A stretch of DNA of 64,000 nucleotides from Oceanospirillaceae bacterium. Lineage in GTDB: Bacteria > Pseudomonadota > Gammaproteobacteria > Pseudomonadales > Balneatricaceae. Shown here one piece after another: positions 28,146-37,163 of this stretch (its first letter is position 1; every line of letters starts with the position of its first letter). The notes under the pieces are model-generated. The model worked only from the letters and a program-made list of their open reading frames with translations. It was not told where the DNA came from and did no database searches. The translations under genes and the position numbers were made by a program. The stretch covers positions 123,540 through 187,539 of the forward strand of contig JABSQZ010000012.1 in assembly GCA_013215505.1 (NCBI GenBank). The letters are read 5' to 3'.

Positions 28146-31100
28146 GGGTTTTATACAGCCAGATATTCAACATCGACATCAGTTGCTCGATATCGACCGG
28201 TTTAGTGATATATTCACTGGCCCCGGCAGCCATGCATTTTTCTAGATCTTCGTGCATGGCTTTGGCAGTCAACGCTATTATGGGAATATCCGCGTAAGAC
28301 TTCATCTTGCGTATTCTGCGCATTGCTTCATAGCCGTCCATCACCGGCATCATAATATCCATAATAATCAATTCTATCGGAGCTTGAGTTGGGTCAGCTG
28401 CACTGGCTTTTAGTCGATTGTTTCCATCTGCTTCAGACAGTTTATCCAGTGCCGTCTGACCATTATCCGCCATAGTGACAATAAGCCCGCTATTCCCCAG
28501 GACTTTACTCAGGGCAAAGACATTACGCATATCGTCATCTACCAGTAGAATCCTGCGCCCTTTAAGCATTGCCTCGCTGTCGTGAAACACCGCAATGGGC
28601 TTATTTTGCTTGACTGTCTGTTTACTAATATTGTCGAAAAACAAACTGACATCGGCCAATAACCGCTCCGGTGATTCACTGCCTTTGATGATGATATCCA
28701 TAGACAACGCGCTCAGCTTCCGATGCTGCTCTGCTGATATTTCCTGGCCCGTGTGGATCACTACAGGAATATCACACCAGGCGGGTGTTCCATGAAGTTT
28801 CTTGAGGATCGCCTGACCATCCATATCGTCCAGGCCGAGATCGAGAATGATGCCGTCAATCAGTTGATTATTTAACCTTTCAAATGCCTCTTCACCGGTC
28901 GAGACACACAGCAACGAGAGCTGTTTTGACTCAAGTAAGCGAGAAATGGCTTTTTGCTGCTTTTGATCATCCTCAATCAACAACACGGTTACTTGTTTAT
29001 TTTTACTCTCGACTAAGGCTCTGAATATAGATTCAATGTCGTCCTGGGCGGCGGGTTTGCATAGAAAGCTCTTCGCGCCCCGGTTTAAATAAGTTTGTTT
29101 GCCATTGCGACCGGAGATGACGTGAACCGGAATATCGCGGGTGTGAGAGGAGTGTTGCAAGTGTTCAAGCATCAGTGTGCCGTCTATATCCGATAGCCCT
29201 GCGTCAATTAAAATACCTTGTAGGGGATAGTTCATCGCCAGATAAAGACCATCTCGGCCTCTGTTAGTCACTATGCCTTTAAATTTCATGTCACGGGCTA
29301 TCTGCAGCAAGATTTTCGCAAACTTAACATCATCCTCAATAATCAATACCGTGTTTTCTAACTCACTTAGATTGTCTCGATCATCGCTAATAAAAAGCTC
29401 GTTAGACGCTTGCGCTTCGACTGGCTCTAGCGCTTCAGCTGTCTGCAGCTCATCATCTTGGCATAAGGTTTTTTGTAATGGCAAATACAGGGTAAACGTA
29501 CTGCCTTTGTCTGTTTCACTGTGAAGCCCAATTTCTCCTCCCAGTAAACTCGCCAGTTTGGTCGATATACTCAAGCCAAGGCCGGTACCCCCGTATTTAC
29601 GACTGGTGCTGCCATCAGCTTGTTGGAATGCTTCGAAGATGGCATTTTGTTTGTTATCTTCGATGCCTATGCCTGTGTCGGTCACTGAAAATGCAATCGT
29701 ATTATCTGCGTTTAAGTCCTCATGCATAAATTGCATGGCTGCCTGCGGTCGATGCACCTCAATAGTAACACTGCCTTTACTGGTAAATTTAAAAGCATTA
29801 GAGAGGAAGTTTTTCAGGATCTGTAGTAAACGTTGCTCGTCAGTCACTATAAACTGGGGCATTCCCGTATCGAGTTGACAATTAAAGGCGACCTGCTTTT
29901 CTTTAGCAATACTGCTGAACATGCCATCAAGATTTTCCAGTACATCATCCAATTGTACCTCTTCATCGATAATGGTTAGCTTGCCTGCCTCAACTTTGGA
30001 CATATCCATGATATCGCCAATAAGGTTGAGTAGATCTTGCCCTCCCTCGTGAATCATCTTGGCATCTTCTAGTTGCCCCTGGGTCAGGTTGCCTTCTCTG
30101 TTGTCGGCTAAAAGTTTGGATAGAATCAATAAACTGTTCAGTGGAGTTCTTAACTCATGGGACATATTTGCCAGAAAATCGGACTTGTATTGACTCGACT
30201 GCATCAGTTTATCGGCATTGGCGAGTAAATCTGTTTCGGCTTTTTTTAGCACTTCTTTTTGATTGAGCAAGGCTTGTTGCTTGGATTGCAGTTCTTCATT
30301 GCTCACTTTCAACTCTTCACTTTGTTGCTTAAGCTCTTCTTCAGAGGCCTTTAATTCCAGGGTTTGCGAGATCAGTGTTTCATTGGTGGATTTAAGCTCT
30401 TCTTGCTGTACTTTCAGTGCTTCGGATTGGCCCTGGCTCTCTTCTAATAGCGCTTTGGTCTCCTTTAAGTTAAAGCAGGCATTAAATGCTATGGCAATGG
30501 GCTCTGAAGATAGTCGTAGCAATTCCAGCTGGGCATCGCTGAATGGGCCAAATTTACCCACTTCGACCATACCGCCCACTTGGCCATTACTGACGAAGGG
30601 GAAGAGTAAAATATGTGATGGCACAGAGTCCCCTAGCGCTGAATTCACAGTCAGGTAATCTCCTGGTAAATTCGTTACCACAGTCATCTCTTGTGATAGC
30701 GCCGCTTGTCCTGCCAGTCCTTCACCAATAGCGATGGTGTTCTTTAATCTTGCTTGAGCTTCGCAGGCATAACCAGCGGCAAAACACAGCTGATCTGAGC
30801 TGCTTTGTGTATCAACCGTGTATAACAATCCGATTTGTCCGCCCAACAGTTCTACTAAGTAAGTGACAAGCTTACTTGACAGTGCAGCTGGATCTTGGTT
30901 ACCTCTTAATACTTCTGCTAATGCAGTTTGAGAAGTCTTCAACCAATTTTGTCTCTGCGTTTCTTTTTGCGCATTGCTAAGGCTTTTGGTCATGGTTCTT
31001 AGCGCAATGCCGAGGGTATCTTGTGCCGAGCGCATCTGGATATTCGTCTCATAATTTCCCTGCGCGATTTCGTCTGCCTGATTGACCACTGCCTGCATAG

Positions 31101-32454
31101 ATTCATTTAAGTGGTTGAGCCTGGTCACGACAATATCATCCGCACTTCGCGGCGGTATCTTGCGTGATAAATCACCCAGTGCCAGTGCCTCCATCACACT
31201 GCTTATCTGTTGCAGCGAATCGACCAGTTCCAAAAATGTTTGGTTCAATATACCAATCTCATTATCTGAGGTTTGCACTGTTCTTTTTACCAGCGCGCCA
31301 TTAGACAACTCACGCGCCCAGTTGGTTAACTGAATAATCGGCTGAGTAATGGAGCGGGCACTAATTATTGAAAACAACAGCACCAGTATTAAGGTCAGAA
31401 TACCGATGCCGATTGTTCTTTCAATAAGGTCTTCAGCCAGCAGCAAAGCTTCCGCCTCTTCAAATTCTGCCAGCATAAGTAATGGGGTGCCGGCAAAGTC
31501 TATCGGCAAGCCTACCCCTAATACGCTAACCCCTCTATAATTTTTGTAGGCCGACTCAGCGATCTGAATTTTCCCACCGGATGCTTGCCCGCCTTGCAAA
31601 CGCTCAAACCATTCTTTGGTGCTGCTGGTCTCCACTCGTGTTTCTAACAAGCTGGATTGAGCCCCTAATCCGTCATTTGAACGCATCAGTAGATCTTCAC
31701 CAACCAGATAGGCTTTACCCGAGTGCCCTAGGATCTGTTGTTCCATAATACTTGTTATGGTATCCGGAGAGAGGTGTATGGCTAGCAAACCCAGTTTGTC
31801 GCCATATTCATCGACCACTGCCTGTACCAGAAAACTGGAGATTTGGTTGTTAAAAGGGGGGTAATGTTCCATATCGGAATAGATGGCCGCACCCGTTTGC
31901 AAGGCTTCTTTGGCAGCCAAAGCAAACCGACTTGCGGAATAATCACCCGTAAACAGATTGTTTCCCAGATCATCGTCCCTGCGTATGCTGTATAAAACAT
32001 TTCCCTGCTCATCCAGTAACAACAGATCTATATAACTATAGTTGGTCAGAAAATGTGACAGATCTGAACCATATTGATCTTCCAGGCTGGCCCACTGAAA
32101 ACTGTGGGTGAATTTGGCCAATGATTGATCTGAAGATGCACGGGCAGATTTGAGTGCCAATAAAAAATTGACGGTATTTTCCAACTCAGCCTGTACCCGT
32201 ATATTGGTCAAGGTAAAGTCGAAATAGTGAGATAAATCACTGTGTTTGGCCCGGGCAACTGCAGCTAGTCCCTCTGTACGGGATAAGTTGAAGGATTGGA
32301 CCATTTGCTGAACACTAATAGCCCCGACAAAAACCATTGGTACAATGGCAACCACTAAAAAACGAATAAAGAGTGTACGGCCTAGCCCCCGAATAAACAC
32401 TCTCGACAGATAGTCTGTTGCCAACCTGGTAATCAATCCTTTGTTTAATCCCAT
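28135..32454 (-). CDS. Hybrid sensor histidine kinase with three receiver domains
   Basis: 1439 residues. Order: TM1 (about 28-50), large periplasmic Cache-like sensor (about 55-345), TM2 (about 348-366), HAMP (SARSITQPIIQLTNWAREL) with a second HAMP-like repeat, GAF (about 510-665), long coiled coil (about 670-760, Glu/Gln-rich heptads), HisKA with the phospho-His in NMSHELRTPLNSLL, HATPase (FTSKGSVTIEV, DTGIGIEDNKQ, GGTGLGLSIS). REC1 (LIIEDD, LIDAGLSDIDG), REC2 (LLIEDD, ILDLGLDDMDG) and REC3 (LLVDDD, IMDIMMPVMDGYEAM) follow. The third receiver has a ~15-residue insertion before its acceptor strand. It follows the binding-protein gene by 33 bases, so the secreted protein may present a ligand to the sensor (inference). 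Confidence 0.94.
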   Translation of the reverse strand: MGLNKGLITRLATDYLSRVFIRGLGRTLFIRFLVVAIVPMVFVGAISVQQMVQSFNLSRTEGLAAVARAKHSDLSHYFDFTLTNIRVQAELENTVNFLLALKSARASSDQSLAKFTHSFQWASLEDQYGSDLSHFLTNYSYIDLLLLDEQGNVLYSIRRDDDLGNNLFTGDYSASRFALAAKEALQTGAAIYSDMEHYPPFNNQISSFLVQAVVDEYGDKLGLLAIHLSPDTITSIMEQQILGHSGKAYLVGEDLLMRSNDGLGAQSSLLETRVETSSTKEWFERLQGGQASGGKIQIAESAYKNYRGVSVLGVGLPIDFAGTPLLMLAEFEEAEALLLAEDLIERTIGIGILTLILVLLFSIISARSITQPIIQLTNWARELSNGALVKRTVQTSDNEIGILNQTFLELVDSLQQISSVMEALALGDLSRKIPPRSADDIVVTRLNHLNESMQAVVNQADEIAQGNYETNIQMRSAQDTLGIALRTMTKSLSNAQKETQRQNWLKTSQTALAEVLRGNQDPAALSSKLVTYLVELLGGQIGLLYTVDTQSSSDQLCFAAGYACEAQARLKNTIAIGEGLAGQAALSQEMTVVTNLPGDYLTVNSALGDSVPSHILLFPFVSNGQVGGMVEVGKFGPFSDAQLELLRLSSEPIAIAFNACFNLKETKALLEESQGQSEALKVQQEELKSTNETLISQTLELKASEEELKQQSEELKVSNEELQSKQQALLNQKEVLKKAETDLLANADKLMQSSQYKSDFLANMSHELRTPLNSLLILSKLLADNREGNLTQGQLEDAKMIHEGGQDLLNLIGDIMDMSKVEAGKLTIIDEEVQLDDVLENLDGMFSSIAKEKQVAFNCQLDTGMPQFIVTDEQRLLQILKNFLSNAFKFTSKGSVTIEVHRPQAAMQFMHEDLNADNTIAFSVTDTGIGIEDNKQNAIFEAFQQADGSTSRKYGGTGLGLSISTKLASLLGGEIGLHSETDKGSTFTLYLPLQKTLCQDDELQTAEALEPVEAQASNELFISDDRDNLSELENTVLIIEDDVKFAKILLQIARDMKFKGIVTNRGRDGLYLAMNYPLQGILIDAGLSDIDGTLMLEHLQHSSHTRDIPVHVISGRNGKQTYLNRGAKSFLCKPAAQDDIESIFRALVESKNKQVTVLLIEDDQKQQKAISRLLESKQLSLLCVSTGEEAFERLNNQLIDGIILDLGLDDMDGQAILKKLHGTPAWCDIPVVIHTGQEISAEQHRKLSALSMDIIIKGSESPERLLADVSLFFDNISKQTVKQNKPIAVFHDSEAMLKGRRILLVDDDMRNVFALSKVLGNSGLIVTMADNGQTALDKLSEADGNNRLKASAADPTQAPIELIIMDIMMPVMDGYEAMRRIRKMKSYADIPIIALTAKAMHEDLEKCMAAGASEYITKPVDIEQLMSMLNIWLYKTHEK

Positions 32455-32487
32455 TAGCTATTACCTGATTATTGGTCGATATTAGCG

Positions 32488-33594
32488 CTACTGCTCAGTT
32501 ATTTTTGTCGAGAAATTACTATCAGTAAAGGCGTCAAGGTTGATCGGCTCTCGTAATATACCGCCTTCAACCGCCAGATCCATGACCATCTTCATGCCCG
32601 GTATTTCAACATTAAGGTTTTTGTAATTGATCACATTGAGGTCTTTTCGCAAGCTTTGGATAATCGCCTGTTCGTTGTGTTCGGGTATGTGTTTGCGAAT
32701 CATGGCGGCAATTTCTTTCATCGCCTCACCGCCTTTTTCTCGGGCAGCTTCTATATCTAGTCCCGCCTGATGAATGTAGTAAATGACTTCATTAATGGCT
32801 TCTTTTTTATTCTTAATTGCCCGGTCCGATGCGAGGGCAATACATTCTACGTGGCCTTTGGGCCAAGGTAATACGTCTTTAGAGTACCAGGCGACATGAC
32901 CAAATTTATTGGTTTCCACCACATCAGCCCATGGCAGTGATTGCTCAAATGAAGCGGGTATCCCCTTACTGTTTTGTCGTTTAATAAAAGCGGGTGATTT
33001 AGCTGGCGCCACGGCTATAGCGATTACGTCTTCTCTTGTACCTGTCCCAATGCCCAAGGTTTTTCCGTGATCTTTAAGATATTTGTAGAGCACCACCATA
33101 TGCGTAGCGAGCAGTGAAGGCACAGCTACTTGGCTAGGTCGGCCCAGCTGCTGTTTTACTTTGCTATAGGCCTCTGCCACCTTGGCATCGGGTTTGCGGT
33201 CTTCACGTTTTAGCGGTAAATTCACATGTTGGTTGATCAGGCCGTTGATCGCTAAGGCATTACCATCTCGGTGCATCTGCCCCACCCATCTGAATGTTGG
33301 ACTGACACGATACATATCCATGGCCAAAGGGCTCATGACAAATGCCATATCAGACAACCCTTCTAGGAAATAGGCACGCAGTAGAGGCCAGCTTTTCATC
33401 CGCTTAATGCTGTAATCAGCTATTTTCATCTCATTGCGGTATTTTTCAAAGGCAATAATACCCGCATAATGATCTGCCAGGGGAATATAAGCGGCCTTAA
33501 CAGGCGTTCTCTCAGCCCCGGATGTAAATGAACTCAATGCCGTCAACAGACATACCAGCGCCAATGCCTTCTTACCAATGATGTTATAAATCAT
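32488..33594 (-). CDS. ABC-type substrate-binding protein (NitT/TauT-like), operon sensor partner
   Basis: A 368-residue exported protein: signal peptide 1-27 (cleaved near TSGAERTP), then a type-2 periplasmic binding fold beginning VKAAYIPLADHYAGIIAFEKY, with LLRAYFLEGLSDMAFVMSPLAMDMY and NKFGHVAWYSKDVLPWPKGH. It resembles NrtA/SsuA/TauA-like binding proteins. No permease or ATPase gene is nearby; instead it leads the hybrid kinase-CheR-CheB-GGDEF/EAL operon. The simplest reading is a periplasmic ligand-binding accessory of the sensor kinase. Ligand unknown. Confidence 0.87.
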   Translation of the reverse strand: MIYNIIGKKALALVCLLTALSSFTSGAERTPVKAAYIPLADHYAGIIAFEKYRNEMKIADYSIKRMKSWPLLRAYFLEGLSDMAFVMSPLAMDMYRVSPTFRWVGQMHRDGNALAINGLINQHVNLPLKREDRKPDAKVAEAYSKVKQQLGRPSQVAVPSLLATHMVVLYKYLKDHGKTLGIGTGTREDVIAIAVAPAKSPAFIKRQNSKGIPASFEQSLPWADVVETNKFGHVAWYSKDVLPWPKGHVECIALASDRAIKNKKEAINEVIYYIHQAGLDIEAAREKGGEAMKEIAAMIRKHIPEHNEQAIIQSLRKDLNVINYKNLNVEIPGMKMVMDLAVEGGILREPINLDAFTDSNFSTKITEQ

Positions 33595-34180
33595 AGGATT
33601 ATCCTTTTGTGTAGGTTATTCAGGGCCCTAACGGTCAACAAGATGTCATGCAAATATTCCTGAAATGTACTGCTTGCTGCCGCTGTTAGTAAAACACAAC
33701 ATATTTTTCATAATGAATACCTTTTGCCAGGGGCTATGCCTATTAGCTTAGCTGGTTTTTTTCGTTTCATTATTATGCACTGCTAGATGTCGACAATTGG
33801 CTGTCTTTAAAAAATTGCTGAGTGTTGCGAAATGACTTAGAAAGGATATTATTGCCTGCCGATACAAGGCTGAATTTGGGATCTGCAATACTGCCTCAGT
33901 TTAGCAATACTATTCAGCAGTTTTTCCCTGCAGCAGCTGCAAATATTTATCATCAATAACAGCAATATGCTTAAAACTTATACTTCGTCCCCAGCGGACT
34001 CGATCACAGCACTTGTACTGATTTTGAAAATGTCACAGATGATTTCATCAAACTGAGTTACTGTTAGACCAATGGCCGGCTCTTGAGGTGTGAGCAAGAT
34101 GAATTCCAAGTCTCTAACGCTGGCTTAGAATTAGTGTTTCTAACTAGGGAAAATGCGATTAAGTCCCCAATGTGAAATAA
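33595..34180. other. Intergenic region before IS remnant
   Basis: About 590 bases. The first part must hold the minus-strand promoter of the signalling operon. No gene, RNA or repeat is recognised; the right end runs into transposase-derived sequence. Confidence 0.4.
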
Positions 34181-34196
34181 TAGCCGCTTGATCACG

Positions 34197-34660
34197 CTAA
34201 GGTAGAATCAATCGAACAGCAGCTAGGATTTTCAGAGTTAGATTTAAGAAAAAGCCATCACAAAACTCGAAGAGAAGTGTTTCTGGCAAAAATGGAAGCT
34301 CTTATCCCTTGGGCTAGACTTGTCGCCTTAATTGAACCCTACTACCCTAAAGCAGGTAACGGTCGCAGATCCTATCCACTTGAGTCGATGCTGCGGGTTC
34401 ACTGCCTTCAGCAATGGTATAACCTAAGCGATGCCGCGGCCGAAGATTCGCTCTATGAAATAGCGTCAATGCACGCTTTTCTCACTTATCTTTAGATCGG
34501 GCGATACCCGATCATACAACCGTCATGAAATTTCGCCACTTACTTGAGAAGCATTATTTAGGGTGACAAATTTTCGATGCTATCAACCAGTATCTCGAAG
34601 ATTCTGGCTTGTTGATGAAAGAAGGAAACTCAATAGATGCCGCTATTATGGTGTTTTTAG
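34197..34660 (+). pseudogene. Decayed IS5-family transposase (N-terminal part)
   Basis: Conceptual translation from 34211 gives IEQQLGFSELDLRKSHHKTR, then the IS5-type block ALIPWARLVALIEPYYPKAG and MLRVHCLQQWYNLSDAA ... LYEIASM. Near 34470 a frameshift is needed to continue [20 protein letters not shown]. An in-frame TGA follows (34564) and then QIFDAINQYLEDSGLLMKEG. Similarity stops near 34660, so the catalytic C-terminal half is missing. There is no start codon at the expected place. Non-functional. Confidence 0.85.
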
Positions 34661-34809
34661 GGCCTCTGGAGGCTCCCTGAGCGGCGCAGGGCTAAGCGAA
34701 GCTCGAGTATGCAAAAGCTCTAAAAGCCCTTTATATGACACCTACAGGCGCTCTGAAAAATTTTTTCCTGTTAACCTTTTTTGAACTTTAGGTTGAGTGG
34801 CTGGCGCGT

Positions 34810-35020
34810 TCAGTGCTTCAATTTCTGCGCGACGACGGCTTGAGTCATTTGCACATATTCACCCTGGGCATTAAAGGTATCTGGCACAGGCTGAACACCT
34901 TTGCCAACACCTAAATCTAGTTTTCCGCGTTGGATAGCGTCCAGAGAATACTGCTTAAGGAACGGATCGCGGGCCGCTATTTTACTCAGTACATCCGCAG
35001 GTATTGTGCGGGGCTCTCAA
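34810..35020 (-). pseudogene. Unidentified C-terminal gene fragment
   Basis: The minus strand reads as about 65 plausible codons ending in TGA at 34810: TIPADVLSKIAARDPFLKQY, then SLDAIQRGKLDLGVGKGV and PVPDTFNAQGEYVQMTQ. It has no start and directly abuts the fragment of a LysR gene. Composition is protein-like, but I do not recognise the family. It is best seen as the tail of a deleted gene. Confidence 0.45.
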
Positions 35021-35040
35021 TTCCTGAGTACTATAGAACG

Positions 35041-35106
35041 GTGCAATAAACGCGCTCCTAAATCAGCCAGCCGTACAAACAGCTGGATAGCCCGCAATTT
35101 ATCCAT
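35041..35106 (-). pseudogene. LysR-family regulator fragment (N-terminus only)
   Basis: From the ATG at 35106 the minus strand encodes MDKLRAIQLFVRLADLG, the canonical start of LysR helix-turn-helix domains. It then loses similarity within a few codons and hits a stop at 35017. It is a truncated remnant. It is divergent from the NAD(P)-binding fragment at 35441, a common gene pairing, so the two are probably remains of one regulator/oxidoreductase locus. Confidence 0.6.
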
Positions 35107-35440
35107 TCACTCGCCTTTTTAATCTGAATACCACTCTCATATAACCTGGCCAATGACACATTCATGACTGTTCTCAATTTGAAAACAGTACTTGCACATT
35201 ATGCGTATATATGAAAACAAACTAAGAGTTTATTATCCTTCCATCGCATTGAGGCAGGCATCGGCCACTCACATGCAAACTTACAAATTTAGGCTATATA
35301 TTTTCGTTCATTATATCTAAATCAGGTGTCTAGAAAATCGGGGACTTATCAAAGCTTCTTCGAAAGTTCTGACCTTAACAAGTAATACAGCAAAAAAATT
35401 AGCCGGGTCGCATTCATAACTTTGCATAAAGGAAGACATC
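35107..35440. other. Intergenic region between two divergent gene fragments
   Basis: About 330 bases, AT-rich, probably the old divergent promoter region of the LysR and NAD(P)-binding genes. No intact feature is seen. Confidence 0.4.
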
Positions 35441-35653
35441 ATGAAAATTAGAATCTTTGGCGCAGCAGGAAATATCGGTAGTCGGATAGTCAGTGAAGCA
35501 TTGGCACGTGGCCATAAAATTAACGCTGTCGTTCGCAAAGTCTACCGAAACAACCCACTCTCAAGCGCTAATAAAACTCGCATCGGTGAGGTTGCGGTAA
35601 CGCGCGCACCCTGTGAACAGTCCTTTGCAAATATATGTAACATTATGGGTTAG
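35441..35653 (+). pseudogene. Truncated NAD(P)H-binding (NmrA/SDR-like) protein
   Basis: The 70-codon frame begins MKIRIFGAAGNIGSRIVSEA and continues LARGHKINAVVRK, the first beta-alpha-beta of an NAD(P)H-binding Rossmann fold with the GxxGxxG motif. After about 33 residues the match ends and a stop follows, whereas intact proteins run about 210-290 residues. A ribosome-binding AAAGGAAG precedes the ATG, so a short peptide could be made, but no enzyme. A decayed gene. Confidence 0.75.
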
Positions 35654-36280
35654 CTCGACTCGATTCATGGGGCTGGCTAAAAATGGATGATTGTAGGGTG
35701 AGTGAAATAAAGAAGTGATATAAGCCGCACCTGAATAACGTTATTTGTATTGCTACTGAAACAGAAAACGTACCTTCTAGAGTAAACTCTCAACGCTGGA
35801 GGCTGGACTATGAAATTATTTATGTTCGATAACCTGATGTTGGTTTGAACTCTTTTCACTAAATTTAATGCCCAGGGATACGGCTTATCTGCACCATTAA
35901 CGTACTCATGAACATAGCATGTTAGATGATTCTTCGTAATCTGCTGACCTATAGCAAAATTAAATGAAGATTGCGCGGCGCAGCAAATGTGAACATCCTG
36001 GATGCTATCGCACTAACTTGTTGCTGATCTAAAAAAGTGACGGTCAATGCACTGAGGCGCACCAGAAAAAGCTTGATATACTTCCGAGAGACAACAAAGT
36101 CCCGAACTATGGGCCTCTGGATAGATTACAGTGAATTTTTTGGTACTAAACCGACTCAGATTAGGGTATAGAGTTTCGGGCCAAAAGGGGTTGAGTTGGA
36201 TTTGACACATTCCAAAAGCCCCAATCCGCCAGGAGAAGTCATGCTAAAGGTAGTTTCAGTAGCAAAAGAAATGTTTAAAG
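35654..36280. other. Gene-poor stretch
   Basis: About 630 bases without an intact gene. At 36241 an ATG with a good AGGAG five bases upstream opens a 17-codon frame (MLKVVSVAKEMFKAKQP), perhaps the start of a lost gene. Its end runs into the stop of the antitoxin gene. Confidence 0.4.
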
Positions 36281-36583
36281 CTAAGCAACCTTAGTGGTTA
36301 TAGTTGGGATACCATCCTGCAAGCTTAATTCAAAATCATAACCGCAGATTGTCAAAAACTCGTATAGCTTATCCATGCTAAATTTCGAAACTTGACCGTT
36401 AGTCAAATAGCTAACACGCGGCTGAGTAATGCCAAGTACTTCTGCAGCTTTAGCTTGGTTCCATCCGTTATTATGAATTATTTCACGCAATACAATCATT
36501 AATTGGGCTTTAAGCTCTAAGCTTTTAGCTTCAGCAGAAGATTTTGTGCTTGATTCCCAAACATTGGAGACGCGAGTGTACAT
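36281..36583 (-). CDS. XRE-type antitoxin (HigA-like)
   Basis: A 100-residue protein with a helix-turn-helix (about 38-80: NGWNQAKAAEVLGITQPRVSY, then LTNGQVSKFSMDKLYEFLTI). This is the XRE/HTH family that accompanies Gp49-type toxins. It is the second gene after the toxin, separated by 76 bases containing a perfect 22-bp palindrome, its probable operator. It should neutralise the toxin by binding it and repress the locus. Confidence 0.82.
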   Translation of the reverse strand: MYTRVSNVWESSTKSSAEAKSLELKAQLMIVLREIIHNNGWNQAKAAEVLGITQPRVSYLTNGQVSKFSMDKLYEFLTICGYDFELSLQDGIPTITTKVA

Positions 36584-36638
36584 GAGAGGCTACCTATAAA
36601 ATGATTCCAAGATTGATCTAGTATAAACACAACTGTTG

Positions 36639-36660
36639 AATATATCAAATTTGATATATT
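36639..36660. promoter_or_regulatory. Perfect 22-bp palindrome between toxin and antitoxin genes
   Basis: Arms AATATATCAAA (36639-36649) and TTTGATATATT (36650-36660) are exact inverse complements with no spacer. It touches the toxin stop codon and lies 56 bases upstream of the antitoxin ATG. Likely an operator for the antitoxin, or part of an internal antitoxin promoter. Confidence 0.65.
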
Positions 36661-37040
36661 TATATATTGCCAGCTTTGATGTCGGCATTAAGTCTAGTTA
36701 GGCGGGTTTCTACTGTTCGGATTTCTTTCTTTGCCTTTCCTTCTACCTTCTTTTTGAAACTATGTAGTACAACAATGAACTCTTCATGCTGTGCAACGTA
36801 GATAACACGGTAGCTGTCACGGTGTTTAATAGTCAGCTGGTGCGAACCTTTCAGTTTCTTACCCTGTAAAGGTTTATCTGTCAGTGATCCTTGGTTCGTC
36901 CAATCGGGAAGTTCACTAAAACTAGAGCACTTGCTGCACTGTAACGCCTGTAAATTGGTCTTTACCATATCAAGTACTTCACGAGGGAGGTTATCAATAA
37001 ATGCTTGAGTTTTACCCATATAAATAACATCCCTTTTCAC
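36660..37040 (-). CDS. RelE/HigB-like toxin (phage Gp49 family)
   Basis: A 126-residue protein of the Gp49/RelE-ParE-type toxin group. The core is LQGKKLKGSHQLTIKHRDSY, RVIYVAQHEEFIVVLHSFKKK and an Arg/Lys-rich C-terminal helix. The GTG at 37040 is the preferred start because a strong GAGGAGG precedes it by about four bases; an internal ATG at 37019 is less well placed. In the reversed (toxin-first) order, as in higBA-type loci. Expected to be an mRNA-cleaving toxin; exact target unproven. Confidence 0.8.
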   Translation of the reverse strand: MKRDVIYMGKTQAFIDNLPREVLDMVKTNLQALQCSKCSSFSELPDWTNQGSLTDKPLQGKKLKGSHQLTIKHRDSYRVIYVAQHEEFIVVLHSFKKKVEGKAKKEIRTVETRLTRLNADIKAGNI

Positions 37041-37075
37041 AAAACCTCCTCAACTTGATAAACTATTAAAAACAT

Positions 37076-37096
37076 TGAACAATCATATATTGTTCA
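37076..37096. promoter_or_regulatory. Inverted repeat upstream of the toxin gene
   Basis: TGAACAAT (37076-37083) and ATTGTTCA (37089-37096) form a perfect inverted repeat with a five-base spacer, about 36 bases before the toxin start. A candidate autoregulatory operator for the toxin-antitoxin operon. Confidence 0.6.
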
Positions 37097-37163
37097 TATA
37101 AAAGATGGGGAAAACCCAGTCAAAACAGACCGCCTTATAAGGTTAAACGCTTAATTGAATAAC

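Noticed and set aside
30263..30658. Ser/Cys-rich 131-codon frame antisense to the hybrid kinase
   Set aside because: It is the complement of the Glu/Gln-rich coiled coil, which by codon bias gives Ser/Leu-rich antisense frames. No ribosome-binding site or family likeness.
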